Source: an uncultured Oscillibacter sp. (lineage in GTDB: Bacteria; Bacillota; Clostridia; Oscillospirales; Oscillospiraceae). Taken from it: a stretch of DNA of 64,000 nt. The notes under the pieces were generated by a model. It worked only from the letters and a program-made list of their open reading frames with translations. It was not told the DNA's origin and ran no database searches. The stretch covers positions 1 to 64,000 of the forward strand of contig CANAWG010000014.1 in the NCBI GenBank assembly GCA_947365245.1. The letters run 5' to 3'. A program made the translations under genes and the position numbers. Below are positions 16,303 through 24,260 of this stretch, piece after piece; the stretch's first letter is position 1, and every line of letters begins with the position of its first letter.

Positions 16303-17268
16303 ATGCATACACCTATGACACACCTCGTTGGAAAGGCGGGCAGGATCGCCGTGCTCTCCGTGATTGCCGTTTTGCTGATGGGCGCTTCCGCCATGGCCGC
16401 CGAGGACGGCATCGCCGTGGCCATCGGCGCCACCACCGGTTCCGCCCTGCGCCTGCGGTCCGAGCCCTCCACCTCCGCCTCCATCATCACCATGCTGGAT
16501 GAGGACGTCCCCGTGGCCGTGCTGGACAACACGCTGGACGGCTGGTACAAGATCAACTACAACGGCAACACCGGCTTCGTCTCCGCCGACTATATGCTCA
16601 TCGACCGGGACAACATCTTCGACGCTTTCGGCCGGGTGGAGGGCAGCGGCGTCAACGTCCGCTCCACCCCCTCCACGGACGGCCAGGTGCTCACGGTGAT
16701 GAACCGCAACAGCATCGCCACGGTCAGCGGCTTTGCCGACGGCTGGTACAAGATCAAGGCCAACGGCGTCGAGGGCTATATCCGCAGCGACTACCTGACC
16801 ATGTGCGGCTCCAGCTCCAACTTCGACCCCGTTGCCAGTAGCTCCGGCAGCGGCTCCTCCGGCGCCGGCTCTCTGGGCGAGTCCGCCAGCGATGTGGTGA
16901 GCTTCGCCAAGCAGTACCTGGGAACCCGCTATGTCTACGGCGGCTCCACCCCCAGCGGCTTTGACTGCTCCGGCTTCACCATGTACGTCTACAAGAACTT
17001 CGGCTACTCCCTGCCCCACACCGCCACCGGCCAGTGGAAGAGCGGCTACGGCACCCGCATCTACAATATCAGCGAACTGCAGCCCGGCGACCTGGTGTTC
17101 TTCTGTGACCCCAGCCGCTCCAACGGCAAGGCCTGCTCCCACGCCGGCATCTATGTGGGCGGCGGACAGCACATCCACGCCTCCTCCTCCCGCAGCGGCG
17201 GCGTGATTATCAGCGATCTGACCAGCGGCTACTACAATACATACTTTGTCGGCGGTCTCCGCCTCTGA
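16303..17268 (+). CDS. Secreted SH3-domain / NlpC-P60 peptidoglycan endopeptidase
   Basis: The 321-residue protein has a signal peptide (about 1-32, ending ASAMAA), two bacterial SH3 domains (about 40-95 and 105-165, each with LRSEPS- or VRSTPS-like starts and a DGWYKI motif), a Ser/Gly linker (about 170-195) and a C-terminal NlpC/P60 domain (about 196-321). The catalytic cysteine is in SGFDCSGF and the histidine in SHAGIYVG. It should cleave D-Glu-diamino-acid bonds in wall stem peptides outside the cell. The start at 16303 has AAGGA 7 nt upstream; an ATG at 16315 is the alternative. Confidence 0.9.
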   Translation: MHTPMTHLVGKAGRIAVLSVIAVLLMGASAMAAEDGIAVAIGATTGSALRLRSEPSTSASIITMLDEDVPVAVLDNTLDGWYKINYNGNTGFVSADYMLIDRDNIFDAFGRVEGSGVNVRSTPSTDGQVLTVMNRNSIATVSGFADGWYKIKANGVEGYIRSDYLTMCGSSSNFDPVASSSGSGSSGAGSLGESASDVVSFAKQYLGTRYVYGGSTPSGFDCSGFTMYVYKNFGYSLPHTATGQWKSGYGTRIYNISELQPGDLVFFCDPSRSNGKACSHAGIYVGGGQHIHASSSRSGGVIISDLTSGYYNTYFVGGLRL

Positions 17269-17282
17269 GTTTGAACCATCTG

Positions 17283-17316
17283 AAACCCGGCACGGGCTTG
17301 CGTGCCGGGTTTCTCT
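17283..17316 (+). terminator. Terminator of the NlpC/P60 gene
   Basis: A 12-bp stem AAACCCGGCACG/CGTGCCGGGTTT with a 6-nt loop and a T-rich tail lies 14 bp after the stop. Confidence 0.8.
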
Positions 17317-17385
17317 TGCTATTTTTTCGGAACTCTGCTATAGTCGACAGAGTTGCAGAAAATTTGAGAATAAGGAATGAGAAAG

Positions 17386-18666
17386 ATGGAACAGATCTAC
17401 GAAAAGCTGGGCGTCAGCCGGGCGGTATACGAATACGGCGAGGAGGCGCTGGCCGCCCTGCGCTCCCGGTTCGACGAGATCGACCGGACCGCGGAGTACA
17501 ACCAGTGCAAGGTTCTCTCCGCCATGCAGGAAAACCGGGTCAACGCCACCCACTTCGCCGCCACCACCGGCTACGGCTATGACGACGAGGGCCGGGACAA
17601 CCTGGAGCGGGTCTACGCCGCCGTCTTCCACACGGAGGCCGCCCTGGTGCGGCCTCAGATCACCTGCGGCACCCACGCCCTGACGGTGGCATTGTCCGCC
17701 AACCTCCTGCCGGGGGACGAGCTCCTCTCCCCCGTGGGGGCCCCCTACGACACGCTGGAGGAGGTCATCGGCATCCGGGAGAGCAAGTGCTCTTTGAAGG
17801 AGTACGGCGTCACCTACGCCCAGGCCGACCTGAAAGCCGACGGCTCCTTTGACTACGACGCCATCCGATCTGCCATCAACGGCCGCACGAAGCTCATCAC
17901 CATCCAGCGCTCCAAGGGCTACGCCACCCGGCCCTCTTTCTCCGTCTCTCAGATTGGGGAGCTGATCGCCTTCTGCAAGTCTGTGAAGCCGGATGTGAAA
18001 GTGATGGTGGACAACTGCTACGGCGAGTTTGTGGAGCGGCTGGAGCCCTCGGACCTGGGGGCGGACATGGTGGTGGGCAGCCTCATCAAAAACCCCGGCG
18101 GCGGCCTGGCCCCCATCGGCGGCTACATCTGCGGCACGAGGGAGTGCGTGGAGCGGTGCGCCTACCGCCTCTCCGCCCCGGGTCTGGGGCAGGAGGTGGG
18201 AGCCAACCTGGGGCTGATGCCCGCCTTCTACCAGGGCCTGTTCCTCGCCCCCACCGTGGTGGCCGGGGCGCTGAAGGGCGCCGTCTTCGCCGCCAACATC
18301 TATGAAAAGCTGGGCTTTTCCTGCGTCCCCAACGCCGCGGAGGACCGCCACGACATCATCCAGGCGGTGACCCTGGGCAGCCGGGAGGCCATGGTGGCCT
18401 TTTGCCGCGGCATCCAGGCCGCCGCCCCGGTGGACAGCTACGTCACTCCGGAGCCCTGGGCCATGCCGGGGTATGACAGCGACGTCATTATGGCGGCGGG
18501 GGCGTTCGTCCAGGGCAGCTCCATCGAGCTCTCCGCCGACGGCCCCATCCGCCCTCCCTACGCCGTGTACTTCCAGGGCGGGCTGACGTGGTATCACGCG
18601 AAGCTGGGCATCCTCATGAGTCTCCAGAAGCTGGTGGAGGCGGGGCTCGTCCGTCTGCCGGCATAA
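17386..18666 (+). CDS. Methionine gamma-lyase-family (YnbB / aluminium-resistance) PLP protein
   Basis: The 426-residue product belongs to the Met_gamma_lyase family PF06838 (B. subtilis YnbB). Signs include ATTGYGYDDEGRDNLERVYA near the N-terminus, THALTVALSANLLPGDELLS, the PLP-lysine region TIQRSKGYATRPSFS and VDNCYGEFVE. These proteins are fold-type I PLP enzymes related to C-S lyases, often next to miaA/hfq, but their true reaction is not established. The ATG at 17386 is 9 nt after AAGGA; the ATG at 17377 overlaps that site. Here it is monocistronic. Confidence 0.88.
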   Translation: MEQIYEKLGVSRAVYEYGEEALAALRSRFDEIDRTAEYNQCKVLSAMQENRVNATHFAATTGYGYDDEGRDNLERVYAAVFHTEAALVRPQITCGTHALTVALSANLLPGDELLSPVGAPYDTLEEVIGIRESKCSLKEYGVTYAQADLKADGSFDYDAIRSAINGRTKLITIQRSKGYATRPSFSVSQIGELIAFCKSVKPDVKVMVDNCYGEFVERLEPSDLGADMVVGSLIKNPGGGLAPIGGYICGTRECVERCAYRLSAPGLGQEVGANLGLMPAFYQGLFLAPTVVAGALKGAVFAANIYEKLGFSCVPNAAEDRHDIIQAVTLGSREAMVAFCRGIQAAAPVDSYVTPEPWAMPGYDSDVIMAAGAFVQGSSIELSADGPIRPPYAVYFQGGLTWYHAKLGILMSLQKLVEAGLVRLPA

Positions 18667-18740
18667 TGACCCAAACATATTCCAGACCGCCGGGGCCGTC
18701 CGCGGGGCGGCTCCGGCGGCCTGCGTCACGCTCCGCCAGG

Positions 18741-18769
18741 TTGTAAAATTCCGCCGGATGCGCTATAAT
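18741..18769 (+). promoter_or_regulatory. Promoter of the 5'-nucleotidase gene
   Basis: TTGTAA (18741-18746) and TATAAT (18764-18769) are separated by 17 bp, 36 bp before the GTG start. Confidence 0.7.
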
Positions 18770-18805
18770 AAGGAAAACGCACAGATCCCAAAGGAGGCCC
18801 TGCCT

Positions 18806-20758
18806 GTGAAGAAACTCCCCTCCCTCCTCCTGGCCCTGCTGCTGACGGTCCTCTGTATCCCCAGGGCGGAGGCGCTGTCCCCCTATCCATCCTACGAAAC
18901 CACCATCCTCTTCACCCACGATCTCCACTCCCACTTCCTGCCCCAGAGCACGGAGGACGGCGGCGAGTCCGGCGGCTATGCCCGGCTGAAAACCGCCATC
19001 CAACGGGAGCGTGCCCTGCACCCGGACGCGCTGGTGGTGGACGGCGGCGACTTCTCCATCGGCTCGCTGATTCAGACCCTCTACACCACCCAGGCCGCCG
19101 AGCTGCGGACCATGGGGGCCCTGGGCTACGACGCCGCCACCCTGGGAAACCACGAGTTCGACCACACCGGCGCGGGCCTTGCAAAGATGCTGAACGCCGC
19201 GGCGGACAGCGGAGACACGCTCCCCGCCCTGGTGGAGGCCAACTACGCCCCCGCAGCGGACAACCCGGACCGGGATGCCATTCTCTCCGCCATGGACCAT
19301 TACGGCGTACAGGAGACCCTGCTCCTGGAGCGGGGCGGCGTCACCTACGGCATCTTCGGCCTCATGGGGGTGGACTCCCACGACTGCGCCCCCACCTCCG
19401 GCTTCTCGCTGGAGGACATGGCCCAGGCGGCGCGGCGGTGCGTGGACGCGCTGGAGGCCCAGGGGGCCGACTTCATTCTCTGCCTGTCCCACTCCGGCAC
19501 CGAGGACGGCAAGGGGGAGGACTACGAGCTCGCCAAGGCTGTGGACGGCATCGACGTCATCGTCTCCGGCCACACCCATACCACCCTGGCGGAGCCCATT
19601 GTGGTGAACAACACCTATATTGTCTCCGCCGGACCCTACTGCCAGAACCTGGGCTCCATCACGGTGGAGTGGGACGCATCCGGCTCCGGCATCTACCGCC
19701 TGGTGGACTACCACCTGACCCCCATTGACGAGACCCTCCCCGACGACCCAGGTCTCGCCGCCCTGGTGGAGGGCTGGAAGGCCCAGGTGGGCGATACGTA
19801 TTTGAAGCGGTACGGCCTCACCTACGACCAGACGCTGGCCCGGTCGGACTTCGGCCTCCCTCTCCCCCGCTCCGGCGTACAGGAGGGCAACGCCCTGGGA
19901 GAGCTTGTGGCGGACGCGTTTTTGTACGCCGCCAACGCCGCGGACCAGACCGCGGGTCTTACGTCCCCGCCTACGGTGGCGGTGACGGCGGACGGTGTCC
20001 TGCGAGCGCCTCTGGCCGCCGGAGACATCACCGTCTCCCAGGCCTTTGACGTGCTGTCCATGGGCGTGGGCGGCGACGACACCTCCGGCTTCCCCCTGGT
20101 GGCCGTCTATCTCACCGGGGCGGAGCTGCGGGACGCGCTGGAGGTGGACGCCTCCATCACGCCCATCATGCCCGCGGCCCAGCTGTACTGCGCCGGGGCA
20201 CAGTACAGCTTCAACACCCACCGGATGTTCTTCAACCGGGTGACGGGCGCGTCGCTCTACGAGGAGACGCTCCGCATAGGACCGGCCGCCGGCGGCAATC
20301 AGGACAGCAGCGGCTACACGACTCTCCAGTGGGACCGGACCGGCCTGGAGATCGATGACCACCAGCTCTACCGGGTGGTCACCGGCATGTACTCCGCTCA
20401 GATGCTGGGGACGGTGAAAGATAAGTCCATGGGCCTCCTCTCCCTGGAGCCCAAGACGGCTGACAGGACCCCGGTGACGGACTTCAACGACTGCATCCTC
20501 CGGGACGAGGACGGAAACGAGATCAAGGAGTGGTACGCCCTGGCCATGTACCTTCAGGCTCTGGACACGATTCCCGGCCGCTACGCCTCTCCGGACGGCC
20601 GCAAGCTGGTAAGCCGCAGCTGGAACCCCGCGGAGCTGCTGAAAAACCCCAACTGGATTACCCTGGCGGCACTTCTGGCGGTCTTTTTTGTTACTATTGC
20701 AATAGTATACGGAATCCTCCGGTTTTTCCGGCATAAGCACCGCAGACGGGCCGCTTAG
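18806..20758 (+). CDS. Membrane-anchored 5'-nucleotidase / UDP-sugar hydrolase-like metallophosphoesterase
   Basis: The 650-residue protein starts at GTG 18806 with AAAGGAGG upstream; an in-frame ATG at 18758 overlaps the promoter. A signal peptide (about 1-22) is followed by a calcineurin-type metallophosphoesterase domain (about 30-290: FTHDLHSH, GNHEFDH, SHSGTE, SGHTHT) and a 5'-nucleotidase C-terminal domain (about 330-560). A membrane helix (about 617-640) ends in a basic tail, so the enzyme faces outward and is C-terminally anchored. The family hydrolyses nucleotides or UDP-sugars to scavenge phosphate and nucleosides. The last codons contain a perfect 16-bp palindrome (20692-20707). 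Confidence 0.88.
   Translation: MKKLPSLLLALLLTVLCIPRAEALSPYPSYETTILFTHDLHSHFLPQSTEDGGESGGYARLKTAIQRERALHPDALVVDGGDFSIGSLIQTLYTTQAAELRTMGALGYDAATLGNHEFDHTGAGLAKMLNAAADSGDTLPALVEANYAPAADNPDRDAILSAMDHYGVQETLLLERGGVTYGIFGLMGVDSHDCAPTSGFSLEDMAQAARRCVDALEAQGADFILCLSHSGTEDGKGEDYELAKAVDGIDVIVSGHTHTTLAEPIVVNNTYIVSAGPYCQNLGSITVEWDASGSGIYRLVDYHLTPIDETLPDDPGLAALVEGWKAQVGDTYLKRYGLTYDQTLARSDFGLPLPRSGVQEGNALGELVADAFLYAANAADQTAGLTSPPTVAVTADGVLRAPLAAGDITVSQAFDVLSMGVGGDDTSGFPLVAVYLTGAELRDALEVDASITPIMPAAQLYCAGAQYSFNTHRMFFNRVTGASLYEETLRIGPAAGGNQDSSGYTTLQWDRTGLEIDDHQLYRVVTGMYSAQMLGTVKDKSMGLLSLEPKTADRTPVTDFNDCILRDEDGNEIKEWYALAMYLQALDTIPGRYASPDGRKLVSRSWNPAELLKNPNWITLAALLAVFFVTIAIVYGILRFFRHKHRRRAA
20692..20707. promoter_or_regulatory. 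16-bp palindrome within the 3' end of the nucleotidase gene
   Basis: TACTATTGCAATAGTA is a perfect palindrome sharing its half-site TACTATT with the larger palindrome at 20798-20823. Confidence 0.4.
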
Positions 20759-20797
20759 AGTTCCCATTCGGAATGCCCGCCGGCAATGGCGTTCTCT

Positions 20798-20823
20798 GTG
20801 TATACTATTATAATAGTATACAC
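20798..20823. promoter_or_regulatory. 26-bp perfect palindrome upstream of the thioesterase gene
   Basis: The half-site GTGTATACTATTA and its exact complement meet without a loop. Each half contains a TATACT/TATAAT-like -10 sequence. It lies in the 211-bp gap before the thioesterase and is a good candidate operator or divergent promoter. Confidence 0.55.
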
Positions 20824-20969
20824 TATTCTGATAACAGCCCGCCAAGGACGGCGGCCTGCGAAAGATCTGCAGGGACTGGTTCCCCGACCAACCCGTCTGT
20901 CAGGAATTTTGACCTTTGCTACAGCAAAATCCCCCCGCCCACTTGACAAAAGAGAGAGGAGACAACACC

Positions 20970-21407
20970 ATGGAAAAAAGAGAGGCCTGGATCAAACTGG
21001 TGGAGGAGAAGTCCGCCCACTACCTGAACCTGGGGGACGGCGGCTTTGACGAGAAGATGCGCGTCCACTTGGTACGGTGCGACTACGAGGCCCAGAGCGT
21101 CACCTACGCCTTTGAGACCCAGAAATGGCAGATCAACGAAAAGGGCGGCATCCACGGCGGCGCCATCCTGGGGATGTTTGACAGCGCCTTTGGCGTGGTG
21201 GCCAACTTCACCGCCGGCCCCAACGAGGCCACCACCACCGACATGGCCGTCTCCTTTATCCGGGGCGTGGAATACGGCATGAATCTGGAGCTGACCGTCT
21301 ACATCGTCAAGGCCGGGCGCAGCTTGATCCGCCAGCGGGGAGAGCTGGTGGACGCGGACACGGGAAAGCTCCTGGCTATTGCCGGCGGCAGCTGGATGCC
21401 GCTGTAA
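20970..21407 (+). CDS. Hotdog-fold thioesterase (PaaI-like)
   Basis: The 145-residue product has the hotdog fold of the PaaI/4HBT family. The helix-start motif NEKGGIHGGAILGMFDSAFG contains the conserved HGG, and SFIRGVEYGMNLELTVYIVKAGRSLI forms the expected strands. Such enzymes hydrolyse acyl- or aryl-CoA thioesters in the cytoplasm; the substrate is not predictable. The ATG at 20970 has GAGAGGAG upstream. It is monocistronic, with a palindrome upstream and a terminator just after it. Confidence 0.85.
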   Translation: MEKREAWIKLVEEKSAHYLNLGDGGFDEKMRVHLVRCDYEAQSVTYAFETQKWQINEKGGIHGGAILGMFDSAFGVVANFTAGPNEATTTDMAVSFIRGVEYGMNLELTVYIVKAGRSLIRQRGELVDADTGKLLAIAGGSWMPL

Positions 21408-21420
21408 AAATGGGAAACAT

Positions 21421-21455
21421 GAAGCGCCCGGGGGCATCCGCCCCCGGGCGCTTTT
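21421..21455 (+). terminator. Terminator of the thioesterase gene
   Basis: A perfect 12-bp stem GCGCCCGGGGGC/GCCCCCGGGCGC with a 4-nt loop and four T lies 16 bp after the stop. Confidence 0.8.
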
Positions 21456-21483
21456 CGCGGCGAAGCGGCCGCGCCTTGATTTT

Positions 21484-22827
21484 TTATGCGCGCCTGTCTC
21501 CCCTGGCTCTCAGCAGCAGTCCCAGGGCAAAGCCCAGCGCCGACGGCACCACCCAGCCCAGACCATAGCTGTACAGGGGCAGCCACGCGGCCGTCCAGTC
21601 CACCAGGGGCTGCACGGGGCCGCCCACCACCCGGGCCAGCTCCAGCACCGCCGCCGCCAGGGCGGCGGCCATGGTGCAGACGTACACCACCTTGGCGTGG
21701 CCGAACCAGTTCCCCACCAGCCCCAGCAGGATCAGCACCACGGCCAGGGGGCACAGGAAGTACAGCACCGGCGCGGAGAGGGCGATAATCTGGGACAGGC
21801 CGATGTTGGAGATCAGCAGCGAGCCGGCGGTGAAGATCACCGCCCACTTGGGGTAGTCCAGCTTGCCGGGGAAGAGCTCCAAAAACGTCTCGCTGCAGGC
21901 CGTCACCAGACCGATGGCGGTCTTCATGCAGCACAGCGTCACCGTGGCCGCCAGAATCAAGCTGCCGCCCCGGCCAAAGTAGTGGTGGGAGATGATGGCG
22001 AAAGCGTCGCCGCCGTTGAAGCCGGGCGCCGCCAGCTGGTCCGCGTACAGCGAATAGCTCTGAGCCCCCACCAGGGCGGTGGCGGCGTAGATCAGGCCCA
22101 TCAGCGTCATGCTGACGATGCCGGCCTTGACAGTGCTGCCCGCCACGGCCCCCGGCTCCGTCACCCCCAGCTGCCGGATGGTGCGGATCACGATGATGCC
22201 AAAGGCGAGGCTGGCCAAGGCGTCCAGCGTGTCGTAGCCCTGGAGGAAGCCGGTGAAAAACGCGCCGGTCTCATAGCCCCCGCTGGGGGACACCGCCGAC
22301 AGGGCGTTCACCGGCTTGACGAGGGCCGTCACCAGCATCACGCCCAAAAAGGCCAGAAAGGCGGGGTTCAGGAACTTCCCCACGGAGTCCAGGATCTTGG
22401 AGGGCTTCAGGGCGAAGTACAGCACCGCCGCGAAAAACAGCACGGTGAAGATCAGCTGGGGCACCGTCACGCTCTCCCCCACCAGGGGCTGTACGCCGAT
22501 GGTAAAGCTGGTGGCGGCGCACCGGGGGATGGCGAACAGGGGCCCGATGGTGAGATAGAGGGCGCAGGTAAAGAGGTAGCAAAAGCGCCGGGAAACCCGC
22601 CCGGAGAGGTGGATCAGCCCCTCGCTCCGGGAGATGCCCATGGAGACGATACCCAGCAGCGGGATGCCCACGGCGGTGACCAGCAGCCCAATCAGGGCCG
22701 CCGGGAGGGCCGTCCCGGCCCGGGCGCCAAGGATCATGGGGAAGATGAGATTGCCCGCTCCGAAGAACAGGCCGAAGAGCATGGAGCCGATCAGCGTCAG
22801 CTGGCGGATGGTCAGTTTCTGGTTCAC
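21484..22827 (-). CDS. brnQ: Branched-chain amino acid:cation symporter
   Basis: The 447-residue protein has 12 predicted membrane helices and belongs to the LIVCS family (BrnQ/BraB). The N-terminus carries SMLFGLFFGAGNLIFPMILGARAG, diagnostic of the family, and GYDTLDALASLAFGIIVI follows in helix 6. It imports leucine, isoleucine and valine with Na+ or H+. The start is GTG at 22827 with AGGAGG 7 nt upstream. It has its own promoter and a pair of direct repeats in the leader. Confidence 0.95.
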   Translation of the reverse strand: MNQKLTIRQLTLIGSMLFGLFFGAGNLIFPMILGARAGTALPAALIGLLVTAVGIPLLGIVSMGISRSEGLIHLSGRVSRRFCYLFTCALYLTIGPLFAIPRCAATSFTIGVQPLVGESVTVPQLIFTVLFFAAVLYFALKPSKILDSVGKFLNPAFLAFLGVMLVTALVKPVNALSAVSPSGGYETGAFFTGFLQGYDTLDALASLAFGIIVIRTIRQLGVTEPGAVAGSTVKAGIVSMTLMGLIYAATALVGAQSYSLYADQLAAPGFNGGDAFAIISHHYFGRGGSLILAATVTLCCMKTAIGLVTACSETFLELFPGKLDYPKWAVIFTAGSLLISNIGLSQIIALSAPVLYFLCPLAVVLILLGLVGNWFGHAKVVYVCTMAAALAAAVLELARVVGGPVQPLVDWTAAWLPLYSYGLGWVVPSALGFALGLLLRARGDRRA

Positions 22828-22836
22828 GCGCGGTCC

Positions 22837-22897
22837 TCCTGTATGATGTATTTTTTATCCTGTATGACATTCTACCACATCTTTTGCAGTTTGTCAC
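22837..22897 (-). promoter_or_regulatory. brnQ promoter with two direct repeats in the leader
   Basis: On the minus strand GTGACA (22897-22892) and TAGAAT (22874-22869) are 17 bp apart. TCCTGTATGA (plus-strand sense) occurs at 22837-22846 and 22858-22867, 21 bp apart, covering the start of transcription and the ribosome site. Confidence 0.55.
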
Positions 22898-22938
22898 ACA
22901 GAAAATACACAAAAAGCAACGATTTTGGAAGACCGGCA

Positions 22939-22982
22939 AGCCAAAGCCGTCCTGGCGCAAGAGCGCCGGGACGGCTTTGGCT
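22939..22982. repeat. Long hairpin downstream of the 136-residue membrane protein gene
   Basis: AGCCAAAGCCGTCC and GGCGC pair with their complements with one bulged base and a 4-nt loop. No T-run follows on either strand. Confidence 0.5.
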
Positions 22983-23010
22983 CAAATCGAAAGAGAGAGC
23001 GGGGAACCCG

Positions 23011-23421
23011 CTAGGCCGGCCGCGTCCCGCGGCTGCCGGACCGGCCCGCTCTCCACCTCCAGGCGGCGGTGGCGGCGGACGCCAGAAACAGAATGTGAAA
23101 CGCCGTGTTGGCAGGGGTGAAATTGTATGTGTTGGATACCTCGCCAAACTCCAGCAGGTACCGCCCCAGCAGCCCGCCGCAAATCACCGCGGCGTTGAAG
23201 AGCCCGATGAACAGCGGGGACCGCCCCGGAAAGACGCGGGCCTCCAGCCTGCCCAAGTCCCAGTGCGCCTTAACCGCAAAGGCAAAGAGAATCCCTCTCA
23301 TGAGAGGCCCCAGGTCCACGGGGTTGTCGGGATTGAAATTGATGATGGGAAAGAATCCGCAATTGACAAGCAGCATCAACGGAACCACCGCCAGCATACT
23401 GCGGGGCAAGCCCTTTTTCAT
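23011..23421 (-). CDS. Small membrane protein of unknown function
   Basis: The 136-residue product has four hydrophobic segments (about 8-28, 40-55, 68-90 and 105-125) and a basic C-terminal tail. No catalytic motif was recognised. The ATG at 23421 follows GGAGGGGGA; the longer frame upstream lies antisense to the response-regulator gene and was rejected. It diverges from the two-component pair, so it might be one of its targets, but nothing in the sequence proves that. Confidence 0.65.
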   Translation of the reverse strand: MKKGLPRSMLAVVPLMLLVNCGFFPIINFNPDNPVDLGPLMRGILFAFAVKAHWDLGRLEARVFPGRSPLFIGLFNAAVICGGLLGRYLLEFGEVSNTYNFTPANTAFHILFLASAATAAWRWRAGRSGSRGTRPA

Positions 23422-23496
23422 GGTCCATCCCCCTCCCCGTCTCAAATCTGTCATTATTTTACCACAGGTCTCTCCCGGATGCAAGAACGCCGGCGG

Positions 23497-23525
23497 TTGC
23501 GCCCGGGCTGCAAATAGAGTATGAT
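23497..23525 (+). promoter_or_regulatory. Promoter of the two-component pair
   Basis: TTGCGC (23497-23502) and TATGAT (23520-23525) are separated by 17 bp. Confidence 0.5.
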
Positions 23526-23586
23526 ACAAAAACGATGGAACAACGAGGTAAACTAAAGAAAACGCCAAGCAAACGAGGTGGACGCT

Positions 23587-24243
23587 GTGAACAAGATCCT
23601 GATCGCGGAGGACGAGGCCCCCATCGCCAATCTCATCAAGACCGCCCTGGAGGGCGCGGACTACCGCTGCGTCTGGGCGGCGGACGGCGCCGCCGCCGCG
23701 GACGAGCTGGAAGCTCATCCTTTCGACCTGGCCCTGCTGGACATCATGCTGCCCAAGGCCGACGGCTACGAGCTTTTGGACTACTGCAAGCAGCTGGAGG
23801 TGCCGGTGATCTTCCTCACCGCCAAGGGGCAGCTGGAGGACCGGGTAAAGGGGCTGCGGCTGGGGGCGGAGGACTACATCGTCAAGCCCTTTGAGCTGAT
23901 GGAGCTGCTGGCCCGGGTGGAGACGGTGCTGCGCCGGTGCGGCAAGACGGGGCGGGTCCTCTCCCTGCCGCCGGACATTGAGATCGACACCGCCAGCCGG
24001 GTGGTGCGGCGGGGCGGACAGCCGGTGCCCCTCACCGCCAAGGAGTACGAGCTGCTGCTCCTCTTCATGCAGAACAAGAACATCGCCCTGTACCGGGACC
24101 GGATCTATGAGCGGGTGTGGGGCGAGGAGTTCCTGGGGGACAGCCGCACGGTGGACCTCCACATCCAGCGGATGCGGAAGAAGCTGGGATTGGAAAACCG
24201 GCTGGTGGCGGTCTACAAGGTGGGCTACCGGCTGGAGGCCTAG
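23587..24243 (+). CDS. OmpR/PhoB-family response regulator
   Basis: The 218-residue protein has a receiver domain (1-115) with the acidic pair E8/D9, phospho-acceptor D52 (LALLDIMLPKADGYE) and K in FLTAKG. A winged-helix output domain (about 125-215) shows LTAKEYELLLLF and GDSRTVDLHIQRMRKKLG. The GTG at 23587 is 6 nt after GAGGTG. It is followed 17 bp later by its kinase gene, so the two form one unit. Targets are not identifiable; cell-envelope genes nearby (the VanY-like protein at 27676) make envelope stress a reasonable guess only. Confidence 0.93.
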   Translation: MNKILIAEDEAPIANLIKTALEGADYRCVWAADGAAAADELEAHPFDLALLDIMLPKADGYELLDYCKQLEVPVIFLTAKGQLEDRVKGLRLGAEDYIVKPFELMELLARVETVLRRCGKTGRVLSLPPDIEIDTASRVVRRGGQPVPLTAKEYELLLLFMQNKNIALYRDRIYERVWGEEFLGDSRTVDLHIQRMRKKLGLENRLVAVYKVGYRLEA

Positions 24244-24260
24244 GGAAAGGCGGCGAGAGA

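Noticed and set aside
18614-20845. 743-codon minus-strand open frame opposite the 5'-nucleotidase gene
   Set aside because: Antisense shadow; no start signal, no recognisable domain.
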